The notes under the pieces were generated by a model. It saw only the letters and a list, made by a program, of their open reading frames with translations, did not search any database and was not told the DNA's origin. The position numbers were made by a program, and so were the translations under genes. From a virus: a stretch of DNA of 47,154 nucleotides. This document shows, piece after piece, positions 6,610 to 14,284 of the stretch. Numbering within the stretch: position 1 is the stretch's first letter; each line of letters starts with the position of its first letter. The stretch spans positions 1-47,154 of the IMG/VR virus record IMGVR_UViG_3300005618_000027. One strand, written 5' to 3'.

Positions 6610-6773
6610 GCTTGCCCAAGATCAAGGGCTACCATCTGGCCAACGTCAAAGCGGTGCGTGTCACGTGCGACCAGTGCCACGACACCGCGTTGGTCGAGAG
6701 CGACATCGACGCACTCGACTGGGCTCAATCGCACCATGCCACGGTGCACAAGAAATTGTTGACAGGTACTTGA
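6606..6773 (+). CDS. Small zinc-finger-like protein, 55 aa
   Basis: GTG start overlapping the previous stop (GTGA). The 55-residue product has CDQC followed by a helix ending SHHATVH, that is CxxC then H-x4-H, a C2H2-type arrangement that probably binds zinc. This is typical of small actinophage proteins that bind nucleic acid or host proteins. Its 3' end overlaps the -35 boxes of the next promoter. Confidence 0.6.
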   Translation: MSLPKIKGYHLANVKAVRVTCDQCHDTALVESDIDALDWAQSHHATVHKKLLTGT

Positions 6774-6798
6774 CAGATGCCTGTCGCGTAACTACGCT
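6770..6798 (+). promoter_or_regulatory. Strong promoter TTGACA-N17-TACGCT
   Basis: A consensus -35 (6770-6775), exactly 17 bp, and a TANNNT -10 (6793-6798). A second TTGACA lies 11 bp upstream (6759-6764). A terminator follows only about 25 bp downstream of the expected start, so the transcript would be about 50 nt. Confidence 0.65.
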
Positions 6799-6804
6799 GG
6801 CGCT

Positions 6805-6856
6805 CGTCCGCCGACCCCTGACCCCCTGCGCCCCGTCCGCGTGGGGGGTTTTTCGC
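6805..6856 (+). ncRNA. Candidate short RNA or attenuated leader
   Basis: The expected transcript runs from the promoter at 6770-6798 to the terminator at about 6824-6856, with no room for a gene. It could be a stand-alone small RNA, or a leader whose terminator is overridden to allow expression of the genes from 7141. Length and existence are inferred. Confidence 0.35.
6824..6856 (+). terminator. Rho-independent terminator
   Basis: CCCCCTGCG and CGCGTGGGGG form a GC-rich stem with one bulge, followed directly by TTTTT. It lies 25 bp behind a consensus promoter. Confidence 0.75.
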
Positions 6857-6880
6857 GTCATCACTCAGCGTGACAATTAG

Positions 6881-7015
6881 CTAGGCTGCTATTTGCCCCC
6901 CTCCTACCGAATAGCACCCTAGCGACCCTTGTAGGCCGTCCGAGCCTAGGTGCCTAGCATGACGCACCCTGGCCTAGCCGACTCGCTGCCTAGCACCCTC
7001 GCTGCCTAGCAACCA
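6881..7015. repeat. CTAG repeat cluster in a 367-bp intergenic region
   Basis: The stretch 6774-7140 has no gene. It holds seven CTAG tetramers in 129 bp (6881, 6919, 6946, 6954, 6974, 6990, 7006), most within GCCTAG; the last three are exactly 16 bp apart, and CTCGCTGCCTAGCA is directly repeated. CTAG is rare in most bacterial and phage DNA. The cluster ends 50 bp before a promoter and may bind a regulator or act in replication. Confidence 0.6.
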
Positions 7016-7062
7016 GGTCATTGCCGATTGGGGCTTGTCAACAAATAATTCCTGACACATGC

Positions 7063-7091
7063 TTGACACGTACCGCATGTGTGAGTATGGT
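7063..7091 (+). promoter_or_regulatory. Promoter TTGACA-N17-TATGGT
   Basis: A consensus -35 at 7063-7068, 17-bp spacer and TANNNT -10 at 7086-7091. It lies 50 bp before the gene at 7141 and probably drives the replication/recombination operon. Confidence 0.7.
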
Positions 7092-7140
7092 CACGTTCCC
7101 AACACCGTGTGCAAGCACGTGAGCAAGGAATGGACACGCG

Positions 7141-7689
7141 ATGACTGCGAGTGGTCAACCTATCGACCCCGATGATCCTTGGACGATGGCCACAACCACC
7201 GGCTACGACATCGATGAGTTCTACACGCGGGCATCGGATGGCAAGGGACACAGCGCCAACAGACAGGTCACCGTGTCGACTGCGCTCGCCGGCATGATCG
7301 ATCGACTCGTGCAGAGCAAGGCAATCCCGTCGCTCGCATCGTTCCAAGATGTTGCACGTGACGCGCTGATCCATCGCATGCGCTACGTCGACCGGGAGCT
7401 GTTGAAAGGCAACGACTTCGGGTTCGCCAAGGTGCTCGCAGCAGAGGCACAGATGTCACGCATCAAAGCACTGCACGATCACCGACGCCAGGCGCACGAG
7501 CTGATCGAGCAAGTGGGCATCGAGATAACAGTGCAAGTCAAAGCCAACCAGCGCGACGCAGCGTGGAATGAGATTGAGCAGTTCGAGGAAACGTGCGTGC
7601 TGTGGGCAGACGATCCGGTCTACGTGGAGATGCAAGAGGCGGCGGCGCAGTGGAAGCTGATGCTGCAACGACTATGGCTTGTTAAGTAG
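7141..7689 (+). CDS. Hypothetical protein with possible ribbon-helix-helix, 182 aa
   Basis: First gene after a consensus promoter and directly upstream of the helicase (stop and start adjacent). Near residues 40-80 the pattern RQVTVSTALAGMID followed by a helix with VARDALIHRM resembles a ribbon-helix-helix DNA-binding fold; the rest is helical and Gln-rich. The start follows AAGGA with a spacer containing ACACGCG. No family is firmly recognised. A role as regulator or accessory factor for the replication genes is inferred from position. Confidence 0.6.
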   Translation: MTASGQPIDPDDPWTMATTTGYDIDEFYTRASDGKGHSANRQVTVSTALAGMIDRLVQSKAIPSLASFQDVARDALIHRMRYVDRELLKGNDFGFAKVLAAEAQMSRIKALHDHRRQAHELIEQVGIEITVQVKANQRDAAWNEIEQFEETCVLWADDPVYVEMQEAAAQWKLMLQRLWLVK

Positions 7690-9309
7690 ATGTCGCAGCA
7701 CTCACTCCCAGCGTGGGCGAGCGCGCCTCGTGCGCACCAACCAGCAGCGATCGACGCAGCAGTCGAGGCGTTCAACGCCGGCACTGAAGTCGTGTTCATG
7801 GATGCACCGACAGGCAGCGGCAAGACCTACATCGGTGAGATGATCCGACGTGAGCTGGACACCCGGTGCGTGTACGTGTGCTCAGACAAGCAGTTGCAAG
7901 ACCAGTTCTTGCGGGACTTCCCGTATGCCCGTGTACTGAAGGGCCGGCAGAACTATCGGCCGACCTACGCAACGGGCAAGATCACGTGCGAGGACTGCAC
8001 CGCGGTGTCAGCCGATGACGATTGCATGTGGTGCGCTGATCGCAACATGTGCCCGTATCAGGTGGCCAAGGCACAGGCCCGGTTCGCTGAGGTCGCGGTG
8101 CTCAACACCAGCTACTTCCTCACCGAGGCGAACTATGTCGGCACGTTCAGCAAGAACGATCTTGTCATCATCGATGAGGGCGACATGTTGGAGGATGCAC
8201 TGCTCTCGTTCGTTGAGTACCGAGTGCCCGAGTACGTGATGCGCGACCTTCGACTGCGAGCCCCGACGAAAGGCGCACGCAAGCCGACGCTCATCGGGTG
8301 GCTCAACGCAGTGGCGACGGCGGCACGTCAGCTCGTGCAGTCACGCGGTGGTGCGATGGAACGCAAGCATCAGAACAGGTGGGCCGCGTTCATCGATGAC
8401 ACCAAGCGTGTCGCCGCCGAGCTGCAACGTGACGTTGCCGCGGCCGACCCCGAGTCAGACACCGAGGCTGATGATGCAGGGCGGTGGCTGCGTGACTACG
8501 ACACCAAGACCTTTGCGATGAAGCCAGTACAGGTCGCAGGGTACGGACCCAAAGCACTGTGGCGGCACGGCAAGCGGTTCCTGATCATGTCAGCCACCAT
8601 TATCTCGCCCGACGAGATGGTTCACAGCTTGGGTATCCCATATGACTTCGAGACGGTGACCGTGCCGATGACATTCCCAGTAGCCAATCGCCCGATCATC
8701 CTCGCACCCGTTGCCAACGTCACCTATGCGACCTTCGACCTTGCAGTCCCGCAGCTCGTGTTTGCCATCGCACAGATAATAGCGATGCATCCCGGCGAAC
8801 GCGTACTGGTGCATTGCGTCAGCAAGAAGCTGAATGAAGCACTGTGTGCGGGCATAGCCGTAGCCGGCGTCGTTCGCCCGATCTTCACGTACAGCAATCC
8901 GAACGAACGAACTGACCTGATCAAAGATTTCGTCAACAGCGACGGTGGGGTGCTGTTCAGTCACAGCATGGACCGCGGTGTTGACCTGCCCGGTGACATG
9001 TGCAGTGTTGTCATCATCGCCAAAGTACCAAGCCCCGCGCTAGGGGACAAGCGCGTGTCAGCGCGGCTGCATCTGCCCGGTGGCGAGCAGTGGTACGCAG
9101 TGCAGGCAGTGCGCAAGGTCGTGCAGATGTCGGGCCGGCATGTACGCAGCGACACCGACGTGGGGGTTACCTACATTCTCGACGCGCAGTTCACCACGAA
9201 CCTGTGGCGCAGGAATCGTGGGCTGTTCCCGGCGTGGTGGCGCGAAGCAGTCGACAGTTCATTCGATGTCCGTCAGCTCATGCCAGCACGCATGAGCAAG
9301 GCGAGTTAA
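7690..9309 (+). CDS. XPD/DinG-like Fe-S DNA helicase, 539 aa
   Basis: A superfamily 2 helicase that would unwind DNA using ATP. Walker A APTGSGKT (39-46), DEGD Walker B (162-165), a cysteine set between them (C100, C103, C112, C115, C121) matching the [4Fe-4S] domain position in XPD/DinG, and a C-terminal motif VI-like QMSGRHVRS. The domain order (helicase core, Fe-S insert, second RecA domain with HSMDRGVDLPGD) fits the family, though it is shorter than DinG. It starts directly after the upstream gene. With the nuclease and ATPase downstream it probably forms the replication or recombination core. A type III restriction-like SF2 helicase is the alternative, but the cysteine insert argues against it. 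Confidence 0.8.
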   Translation: MSQHSLPAWASAPRAHQPAAIDAAVEAFNAGTEVVFMDAPTGSGKTYIGEMIRRELDTRCVYVCSDKQLQDQFLRDFPYARVLKGRQNYRPTYATGKITCEDCTAVSADDDCMWCADRNMCPYQVAKAQARFAEVAVLNTSYFLTEANYVGTFSKNDLVIIDEGDMLEDALLSFVEYRVPEYVMRDLRLRAPTKGARKPTLIGWLNAVATAARQLVQSRGGAMERKHQNRWAAFIDDTKRVAAELQRDVAAADPESDTEADDAGRWLRDYDTKTFAMKPVQVAGYGPKALWRHGKRFLIMSATIISPDEMVHSLGIPYDFETVTVPMTFPVANRPIILAPVANVTYATFDLAVPQLVFAIAQIIAMHPGERVLVHCVSKKLNEALCAGIAVAGVVRPIFTYSNPNERTDLIKDFVNSDGGVLFSHSMDRGVDLPGDMCSVVIIAKVPSPALGDKRVSARLHLPGGEQWYAVQAVRKVVQMSGRHVRSDTDVGVTYILDAQFTTNLWRRNRGLFPAWWREAVDSSFDVRQLMPARMSKAS

Positions 9310-9342
9310 TTCACCAGCAGGACTCAAGCAAGGAGCACAGCA

Positions 9343-10038
9343 ATGACAGACGTACAAGACAAATGGGGGCTCACCAGTGGGCTACCGCTAGCCGATGCCG
9401 ACGTGGAGATAACCACGTTCGAGTTTGGTTTCAACGCCAACATCGGTGCCGGCCTGGTGTGCGCCAACATCGGGTTCACCATCACCGACAACGACGAGCT
9501 GGTTGACCAGTCGTTCACCGTTGGTGACGGGTGGGAGATTGGTGGCAAGGGCGCATCGATCAGCGGCAAGAAGAAGATCAACAACCAGACCAACTGGGGC
9601 CGGCTCGTGCAGTCGATGATCAGCGCGTGCGGTGGGCCAGAGGGCATTCAGAGCACGTTGCCCGACGCCGACTACCGTGAGGCAGCAGGTTGGATCGGTA
9701 CTCGTTGGCATCTCGACACCGTGGACGTAGAGGTCTACAACCCGAGCAACAAGACGACCAAGACGGCCAGCAAGATCATCGCCACGTCGTTCATCGGCAA
9801 GGGTGATGCGAGCACCAACGGTGCGACCAAGCCTGCCGCCAAGAAGTCTGGCAAGCCGGCGCTGATCGACACCGACCCGGCGCTGTTCGCTGAGCTGTTG
9901 GCTATCGCTGAGACACACGCAGACCATGAGGATTTCGTCGGTGCTGTGCTCGAACGTGCCGACGTGGAGAGCAACCCCGTCGCAGTCGGTGCGGTGATGA
10001 GCACCAAGGCCGGCAGCGTGTGGGCAGCAAAGGCATGA
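9343..10038 (+). CDS. Hypothetical protein, possible ssDNA-binding protein, 231 aa
   Basis: The start follows AAGGAG with a short CA-containing spacer. The N-terminal ~150 residues look rich in beta strands with Trp and Gly (KWGLTSGLPLADADVEITT, DGWEIGGKGASISGKKKIN, NWGRLVQSMI); the C-terminal part is a helical tail after a linker (KPAAKKSGKPALID). Position between a helicase and recombination genes, and a beta-rich fold with a flexible end, suggest a single-stranded DNA-binding protein, but no family motif is certain. Coupled by ATGA to the next gene. Confidence 0.55.
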   Translation: MTDVQDKWGLTSGLPLADADVEITTFEFGFNANIGAGLVCANIGFTITDNDELVDQSFTVGDGWEIGGKGASISGKKKINNQTNWGRLVQSMISACGGPEGIQSTLPDADYREAAGWIGTRWHLDTVDVEVYNPSNKTTKTASKIIATSFIGKGDASTNGATKPAAKKSGKPALIDTDPALFAELLAIAETHADHEDFVGAVLERADVESNPVAVGAVMSTKAGSVWAAKA

Positions 10039-10286
10039 CCATGTTGCAAGGTCCGGTTGCTGACCTGAAGTTAACAACCGAGATGAACAAGGACGCCAAG
10101 ACGCAACAACGCATGCTCGCACTACAGATGATGCTCGATGCGCACAGCCGCGGTCTGCCGGTACTCGTGCCGACAGACGCGGCTGGCCACGTGGTTGATG
10201 TCGCACCAAAGGATGCGCGCAAGCTCGTGTACGAGGGCGTCGAGAAGTGGCGCAGGTACATCTTCGACGGCGAAGCAATCGGCTGA
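10035..10286 (+). CDS. Small hypothetical protein, 83 aa
   Basis: Starts at ATG 10035 within the previous stop (ATGA); the longer GTG frame is less likely. A basic and Gln/Met-rich helix (QQRMLALQMMLDAHSRG) is followed by an acidic end. No family is recognised. Ends just before a promoter. Confidence 0.55.
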   Translation: MTMLQGPVADLKLTTEMNKDAKTQQRMLALQMMLDAHSRGLPVLVPTDAAGHVVDVAPKDARKLVYEGVEKWRRYIFDGEAIG

Positions 10287-10312
10287 CAGTCACTTGACAA
10301 GTGAAGTACAGT
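10283..10312 (+). promoter_or_regulatory. Promoter with internal TTGACAA palindrome
   Basis: CTGACA (10283-10288), 18 bp, TACAGT (10307-10312). The spacer holds the perfect palindrome CACTTG-A-CAAGTG (10291-10303). A repressor bound there would cover the promoter. It lies 70 bp before the gene at 10382. Confidence 0.55.
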
Positions 10313-10381
10313 GACCAACATCAGTAAAGTCTGAGTCAACAATCAAGCGAGCAGTGGGTGGCACGTTCGAGGAAGGGAAGT

Positions 10382-10798
10382 ATGGCTACTACTGCCACCA
10401 AAGCTGCCACCAAGCCCGAGCCCAAGCGCAAGTTGGCAACGCTGCCGACACGTGCACAGCACGAGGTTGGGCAGTCGACCAAGCGGGCCAACAGTGCCCC
10501 GATCGACTACGGCGCAGCACGCATGCCAAGCACGTTCACCAACCAGCACTCGCCGTGGATCAACAAGGTGTGCGCATTGGTTGCCGACGTGGTGCAAGGC
10601 GTCGGCACGTATGACGCGTTCTACAAGATCGGATCGTTCACGACACCATCGGGTGCGCGCACGACGATCCGCAATCTCAGCAAGCAAGCCGAGCTGTTCC
10701 CAGCCAACCCGGTGACCTTCGAGGTAGAGCTAGTCACGCGTGCCGATGGCACGAAAGGTTCCGAGCTGTGGGCAGCAGTGCGTCAGCTCGAACCGTGA
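10382..10798 (+). CDS. Hypothetical DNA-associated protein, 138 aa
   Basis: The start at 10382 follows GGAAGGGAAG, making it better than an upstream ATG. The first ~35 residues are Lys/Arg/Ala/Thr-rich (KAATKPEPKRKLATLPTRAQ), a basic tail of the kind that binds nucleic acid. The rest mixes strands and helices and ends TKGSELWAAVRQL. No family is recognised. Has its own promoter and palindrome upstream. Confidence 0.6.
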   Translation: MATTATKAATKPEPKRKLATLPTRAQHEVGQSTKRANSAPIDYGAARMPSTFTNQHSPWINKVCALVADVVQGVGTYDAFYKIGSFTTPSGARTTIRNLSKQAELFPANPVTFEVELVTRADGTKGSELWAAVRQLEP

Positions 10799-10802
10799 AG
10801 TC

Positions 10803-10883
10803 AGATCACCAACGGTATTCCTGCTACCAGCAGTGATCTAGCTGAGGGCACACGAGTCGCCAGTGGAAACGGATTCGTGTGCC
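10803..10883 (+). promoter_or_regulatory. Two hairpins upstream of gene at 10919
   Basis: AGATCAC (10803-10809) pairs with GTGATCT (10833-10839); GGCACACGA (10847-10855) pairs perfectly with TCGTGTGCC (10875-10883). No T-run follows. They fill the gap between two genes and precede GGAAGG with a CA spacer. The arrangement recalls the three-copy leader, but without its GATGCGTGCC segment. Confidence 0.45.
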
Positions 10884-10918
10884 TGACTGCAAGATCAACC
10901 AGGGAAGGACACAACACA

Positions 10919-11293
10919 ATGGACATCAACAGCGAGGGTTTGGTGGTGCCACGTGCACTGCCGCCGAGCCAATGGCAAGCCAGCGTCGACGCATCAGAGT
11001 TGATGGCGGAAGCAATCACATGGGAGTACGGCACGGCGTTCGCTCTCAACTACATGAACGACACGGGTGCGGGCAGTCACGTCGCGCTCGTGTTCAGCCT
11101 GCCGATCGATGACACCGACGCCAAGGTGCTCGTCATACCGATCGACATGGATCAGGTGCAACAGATTGCGATGTCGATGATCCGTGCGCTCGCCGGCATC
11201 TACGGCAAGACGCTCGATGAAGTGATCGAGGCCGCAGTGTGGGATATCAAGCATGGCTACGAGGGTGGAGACGAGGCAGACGACGTGACGTGA
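10919..11293 (+). CDS. Hypothetical protein, 124 aa
   Basis: The start at 10919 is set by GGGAAGGA with a CA-rich spacer after two hairpins. The product has N-terminal LPPSQWQASVDASELM, a hydrophobic strand (HVALVFSLPIDD), helices with QIAMSMIRALAGIY, and an acidic end. No family is recognised. Overlaps the nuclease gene as GTGA, so the two are probably co-translated. Confidence 0.6.
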   Translation: MDINSEGLVVPRALPPSQWQASVDASELMAEAITWEYGTAFALNYMNDTGAGSHVALVFSLPIDDTDAKVLVIPIDMDQVQQIAMSMIRALAGIYGKTLDEVIEAAVWDIKHGYEGGDEADDVT

Positions 11294-12294
11294 GCGAGGA
11301 AGTTGATCTACTCAGCGACAGCCGGCCCCCACGGTATGTCGAGGGTGATGACGTGATCTATCGGGCGTCATCGATTGGGTCGTGTGAGCGTGCGTTGGTC
11401 GCAACTGCCCGACGTGCGCTCGCACAACCTCACCCTGATTGGTTCCAAGCAGTGCTCGATGAGGGCAGCGCGATGGAGTCAACGATCAGTGACATGTGGG
11501 ACGAGGAAACAGGCGTCCCGACCGTTGATAAGCAACGAGAGTTCAACCTGTTTGTTGGCACCATCGATGACCACGACGTGTATGTGCGTGCGCATGTCGA
11601 TGGCGTCAACGGCAAGGACATGACCAGCTTGCGTGAATACAAGAAGTTCCGCGACTCCACGTGGGGCAAGTTCTTGGAGCAAGGCGTGGAATGTCAGCCC
11701 AACTATCCGTGGCAGGTGTCTGTCGCGATGCACGCGATGGCCGCAGGGTACAAACCGGCGCGCCAGATCGCAGTGGCATGTGAGTTTGTCGGTGGCCGGT
11801 ACCACGGCGACGACGACACTGGCCGCAGCATCACCGAGGTTGTGTGCAAGTACCTGGCGACACCCCCGATCCCACTCAACGCCATACGTGTACGCGTGGC
11901 GCGCATCGAACGACTGATCAACCAAGGGTTCGACCTACCCGAAGTGCCGTGCAACGCGGCGATGTATCCGTGCCCGTACTACAGGTACCACGACCCCAAG
12001 GCCGAGCTGCACGAGATGACCCTGCCTGCTGATGCCGCGTGGAATGACATCTTCACCGACTACATGCAAGGGCGCGCGAGTGTCACCGCGATGCGCCGGC
12101 AGGTTGACGAGTTCGACGCAACCGTGAAAGCGATGCGCCAACAGATCATCGATCGGTTGCTGGTCGAGGGCGTCAAGCCTGGCACCAAGGTGAATATCGG
12201 TGACTACGAAGCCAAGTGGCAAGAGACAGAGCGTGCCGAGTACGTGGTCAAGGCGAGCGTTGTCACCAAAGTCGACATCAAGAAGGCGTCATGA
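11290..12294 (+). CDS. PD-(D/E)XK nuclease, Cas4/RecB-like, 334 aa
   Basis: A likely metal-dependent exonuclease that resects DNA for recombination. The active site is read as D104 (HVDGV), E116-x-K118 (REYKKF) and a following QVSVAMHAM stretch, matching motifs II, III and QxxxY of RecB/Cas4 nucleases. C32 (IGSCERA) and the C-terminal PCNAAMYPCPYY cysteines suggest an Fe-S cluster as in Cas4, with the fourth ligand not certain. GTG start at 11290 overlaps the previous stop (GTGA); a longer ATG frame is less likely. Its stop overlaps the RecA-like ATPase gene by ATGA. The pairing is typical of phage recombination modules. Confidence 0.75.
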   Translation: MSEEVDLLSDSRPPRYVEGDDVIYRASSIGSCERALVATARRALAQPHPDWFQAVLDEGSAMESTISDMWDEETGVPTVDKQREFNLFVGTIDDHDVYVRAHVDGVNGKDMTSLREYKKFRDSTWGKFLEQGVECQPNYPWQVSVAMHAMAAGYKPARQIAVACEFVGGRYHGDDDTGRSITEVVCKYLATPPIPLNAIRVRVARIERLINQGFDLPEVPCNAAMYPCPYYRYHDPKAELHEMTLPADAAWNDIFTDYMQGRASVTAMRRQVDEFDATVKAMRQQIIDRLLVEGVKPGTKVNIGDYEAKWQETERAEYVVKASVVTKVDIKKAS

Positions 12295-13097
12295 CTGTGC
12301 TGTTGCGTTCCCCGCACCCGTTCCCCGAGCGACTGTTGCTGTTCGGTGGTGGTGGTGCCGGCAAGACCGAGGCGCTGTTGCAGGTGGCCAGACACATTGG
12401 TGTTGGCCACATGTACGTGTACGAGAACGACATCAGTTTCGCATGGGACCGGGCACTGGCGACGACGTTCACCGATGTCGATGAGCGTGGCGTTGTTGAG
12501 CTGCACCGTGCCGACAACGAGTGGAACAACACGTTGGAGATTGTCGCCAAGATCACCGCGCAAGCCGACGAGGATGCCGGCGATTGGGTGGTGTTGGATT
12601 CGATGACACCGACGTGGGAGCAGTGCCGAAGCTGGTACTTGCAGCAGGTGTATGGCGAGGACGCAGCCGGCTACCTGATCAACCTCAAGTCAGCACACGG
12701 CGACGACATGGGCGCATACAGCAAGGCGTTGTCCGAGTCGATGAACTACGACATCATCAACAAGGAATACAACCGGCTGTATCACCTGCTGTTCAAGTGG
12801 CGTGGCAACTTGGCGATCACTGCCGAGGCACAGCAACTGGGCGGGCGTGAAGATGCCGAGTCCACGATGATCTTCGGACACTTGGGCGTCAAGCCTGGTG
12901 GCCAGAAACGTCTGCATCATGTGGCTAGCACGAGTCTGCTGTTCATGCACAGTGCGCGTGCCACGTGGAAGATGTCGACCGCCAAGGACAGGAACCGTGT
13001 CGACATGGAGAACGAGATTGTCGATGACTTCGCTATCGACTACCTCGTGCCGGTCGCAGGTTGGAAGCCGATGCCAAGCAAGAAGGTGGCAGCATGA
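12291..13097 (+). CDS. RecA-like (Sak4-type) recombination ATPase, 268 aa
   Basis: Walker A is GGGGAGKT (19-26) and Walker B is WVVLDSMT (99-106), in a short RecA-like core of the Sak4 or phage AAA type that anneals or pairs DNA. Central helices (YNRLYHLLFKWRGNLAITAEA) and the segment FGHLGVKPGGQKRLHHVASTSLLFMH fit RecA-like folds. Coupled to the nuclease gene upstream and to the lysin gene downstream by ATGA overlaps. A phage DnaB-like loader is an alternative, but nothing specific points to it. Confidence 0.65.
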   Translation: MTVLLRSPHPFPERLLLFGGGGAGKTEALLQVARHIGVGHMYVYENDISFAWDRALATTFTDVDERGVVELHRADNEWNNTLEIVAKITAQADEDAGDWVVLDSMTPTWEQCRSWYLQQVYGEDAAGYLINLKSAHGDDMGAYSKALSESMNYDIINKEYNRLYHLLFKWRGNLAITAEAQQLGGREDAESTMIFGHLGVKPGGQKRLHHVASTSLLFMHSARATWKMSTAKDRNRVDMENEIVDDFAIDYLVPVAGWKPMPSKKVAA

Positions 13098-14284
13098 GTC
13101 GCGCACCCTGGTTGGAAGCACACGACGAGTTCGAGGGCGTCGGTGCGCATGAACTGAATCCGCGCTACGACCCGGTTGACGAGAAGGCACGCAGCGGCAC
13201 CGAGCTGTTCTATCTGCCGGCGTACTCACGGGCACGCAGCTTCATGCTGGCCACGTTCGAGGCACCACGTCTCGATGGCATCGATGGGTCGCATCACAAC
13301 TACGACGCCGGCCCGGTGGATTTCAACGCGCTCTCGGCATCAACATGGTGGTGGGCGTGGAAGGCAACGCAGTCGACTGGCTATGTCGACCCGACGTTCG
13401 CTGCGATGCGTGCGCTCGCCGGCCGGCTGTTCACACACCGGCTGTTCTACCACTGGTTGTCGTCCACCACTGATGTCGTCAAGCAAGCAGAGAACTATCT
13501 GCGCACGGTTGGTGTGTTGCACGAGGGCGACGGCGTGATGATCGACGCCGAGGAAGCAGGCGTGACTGTCGACAAGTGCTTGCTGTTCGCACGTGCTGTT
13601 GAGTCGGTGACCCATCGGCCATGCGCGATCTACACGGGTGCGTATGTCGCGGGCGGCACCATCTGGCAGTCAACTGCGCTGCGACACAGCGACTACGGCA
13701 TGCGTCCGATGCACCTTGCCGCGTACACCACGGAGGCACGTGCACGCTCACTGCCCGGTGTGGCGGCGTACCCGTGGGACGCATGGCAGTTCAGCAGCAA
13801 CGGCCCGGTGCGTGGCATCACAGGACGCTGCGACATGAATCGGGTGGACAACATCTCGGTCTATAACTCGGCATGCAGGGTGACGGTGCTGCCCCCACGA
13901 ACACAGGAGCCAGACATGGCGCACATCATCACTCATTCGGAACCTCGTGACTTCGAGGGCAACGTCTACAGCAACAGTCAGATCAAATGGATCGTCATGC
14001 CTGATGGCACCAAGCGTCATCTCGGTGGGCCTGAGTTCCGGTTGTACGACGACGGCACAGGCGGCGTTGCATACGACAACATCGATCTGGACAACTGGCC
14101 AGACTACGTAGCACCGAACACGGTGACCCCGACCAACACGCCGGGGCCAGCGGGTGCAGCGGGTGCGGTCGGTGCAGCCGGCGCAGCGGGCGCAGCAGGT
14201 GCGGCCGGTGCCGTGGGGCCAGCAGGTTCGGACGCAGCAGCACAGGACATCACAGGCACCTTCACCGGCACGACAAGTGGTTGA
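13094..14284 (+). CDS. GH25 lysozyme-like endolysin with collagen-like tail, 396 aa
   Basis: A glycoside hydrolase 25 muramidase that would cut peptidoglycan at lysis. The N-terminal catalytic domain has GIDGSHHN (D64), VMIDAEE (D151, E153 acid pair), IYTGAYVA and PWDAWQFSS, matching GH25. A second region follows (DGTKRHLGGPEFRLY) that may bind the wall, and the C-terminus is collagen-like (GAAGA/GPAG repeats, about 353-384). It overlaps the ATPase gene (ATGA) and the next gene by 8 bp. Endolysins usually sit by the holin, which here is 5 kb away and leftward. A cell-wall hydrolase with another role, for example release or superinfection exclusion, is possible. Confidence 0.75.
   Translation: MSRAPWLEAHDEFEGVGAHELNPRYDPVDEKARSGTELFYLPAYSRARSFMLATFEAPRLDGIDGSHHNYDAGPVDFNALSASTWWWAWKATQSTGYVDPTFAAMRALAGRLFTHRLFYHWLSSTTDVVKQAENYLRTVGVLHEGDGVMIDAEEAGVTVDKCLLFARAVESVTHRPCAIYTGAYVAGGTIWQSTALRHSDYGMRPMHLAAYTTEARARSLPGVAAYPWDAWQFSSNGPVRGITGRCDMNRVDNISVYNSACRVTVLPPRTQEPDMAHIITHSEPRDFEGNVYSNSQIKWIVMPDGTKRHLGGPEFRLYDDGTGGVAYDNIDLDNWPDYVAPNTVTPTNTPGPAGAAGAVGAAGAAGAAGAAGAVGPAGSDAAAQDITGTFTGTTSG

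Noticed and set aside
9388-10342. Leftward 301-aa and 146-aa frames
   Set aside because: Antisense to the genes at 9343-10798, with no ribosome site; the rightward genes have coupling and SD sites.
10801-10883. Rho-independent terminator after the gene ending at 10798
   Set aside because: Neither stem is followed by a T-run.
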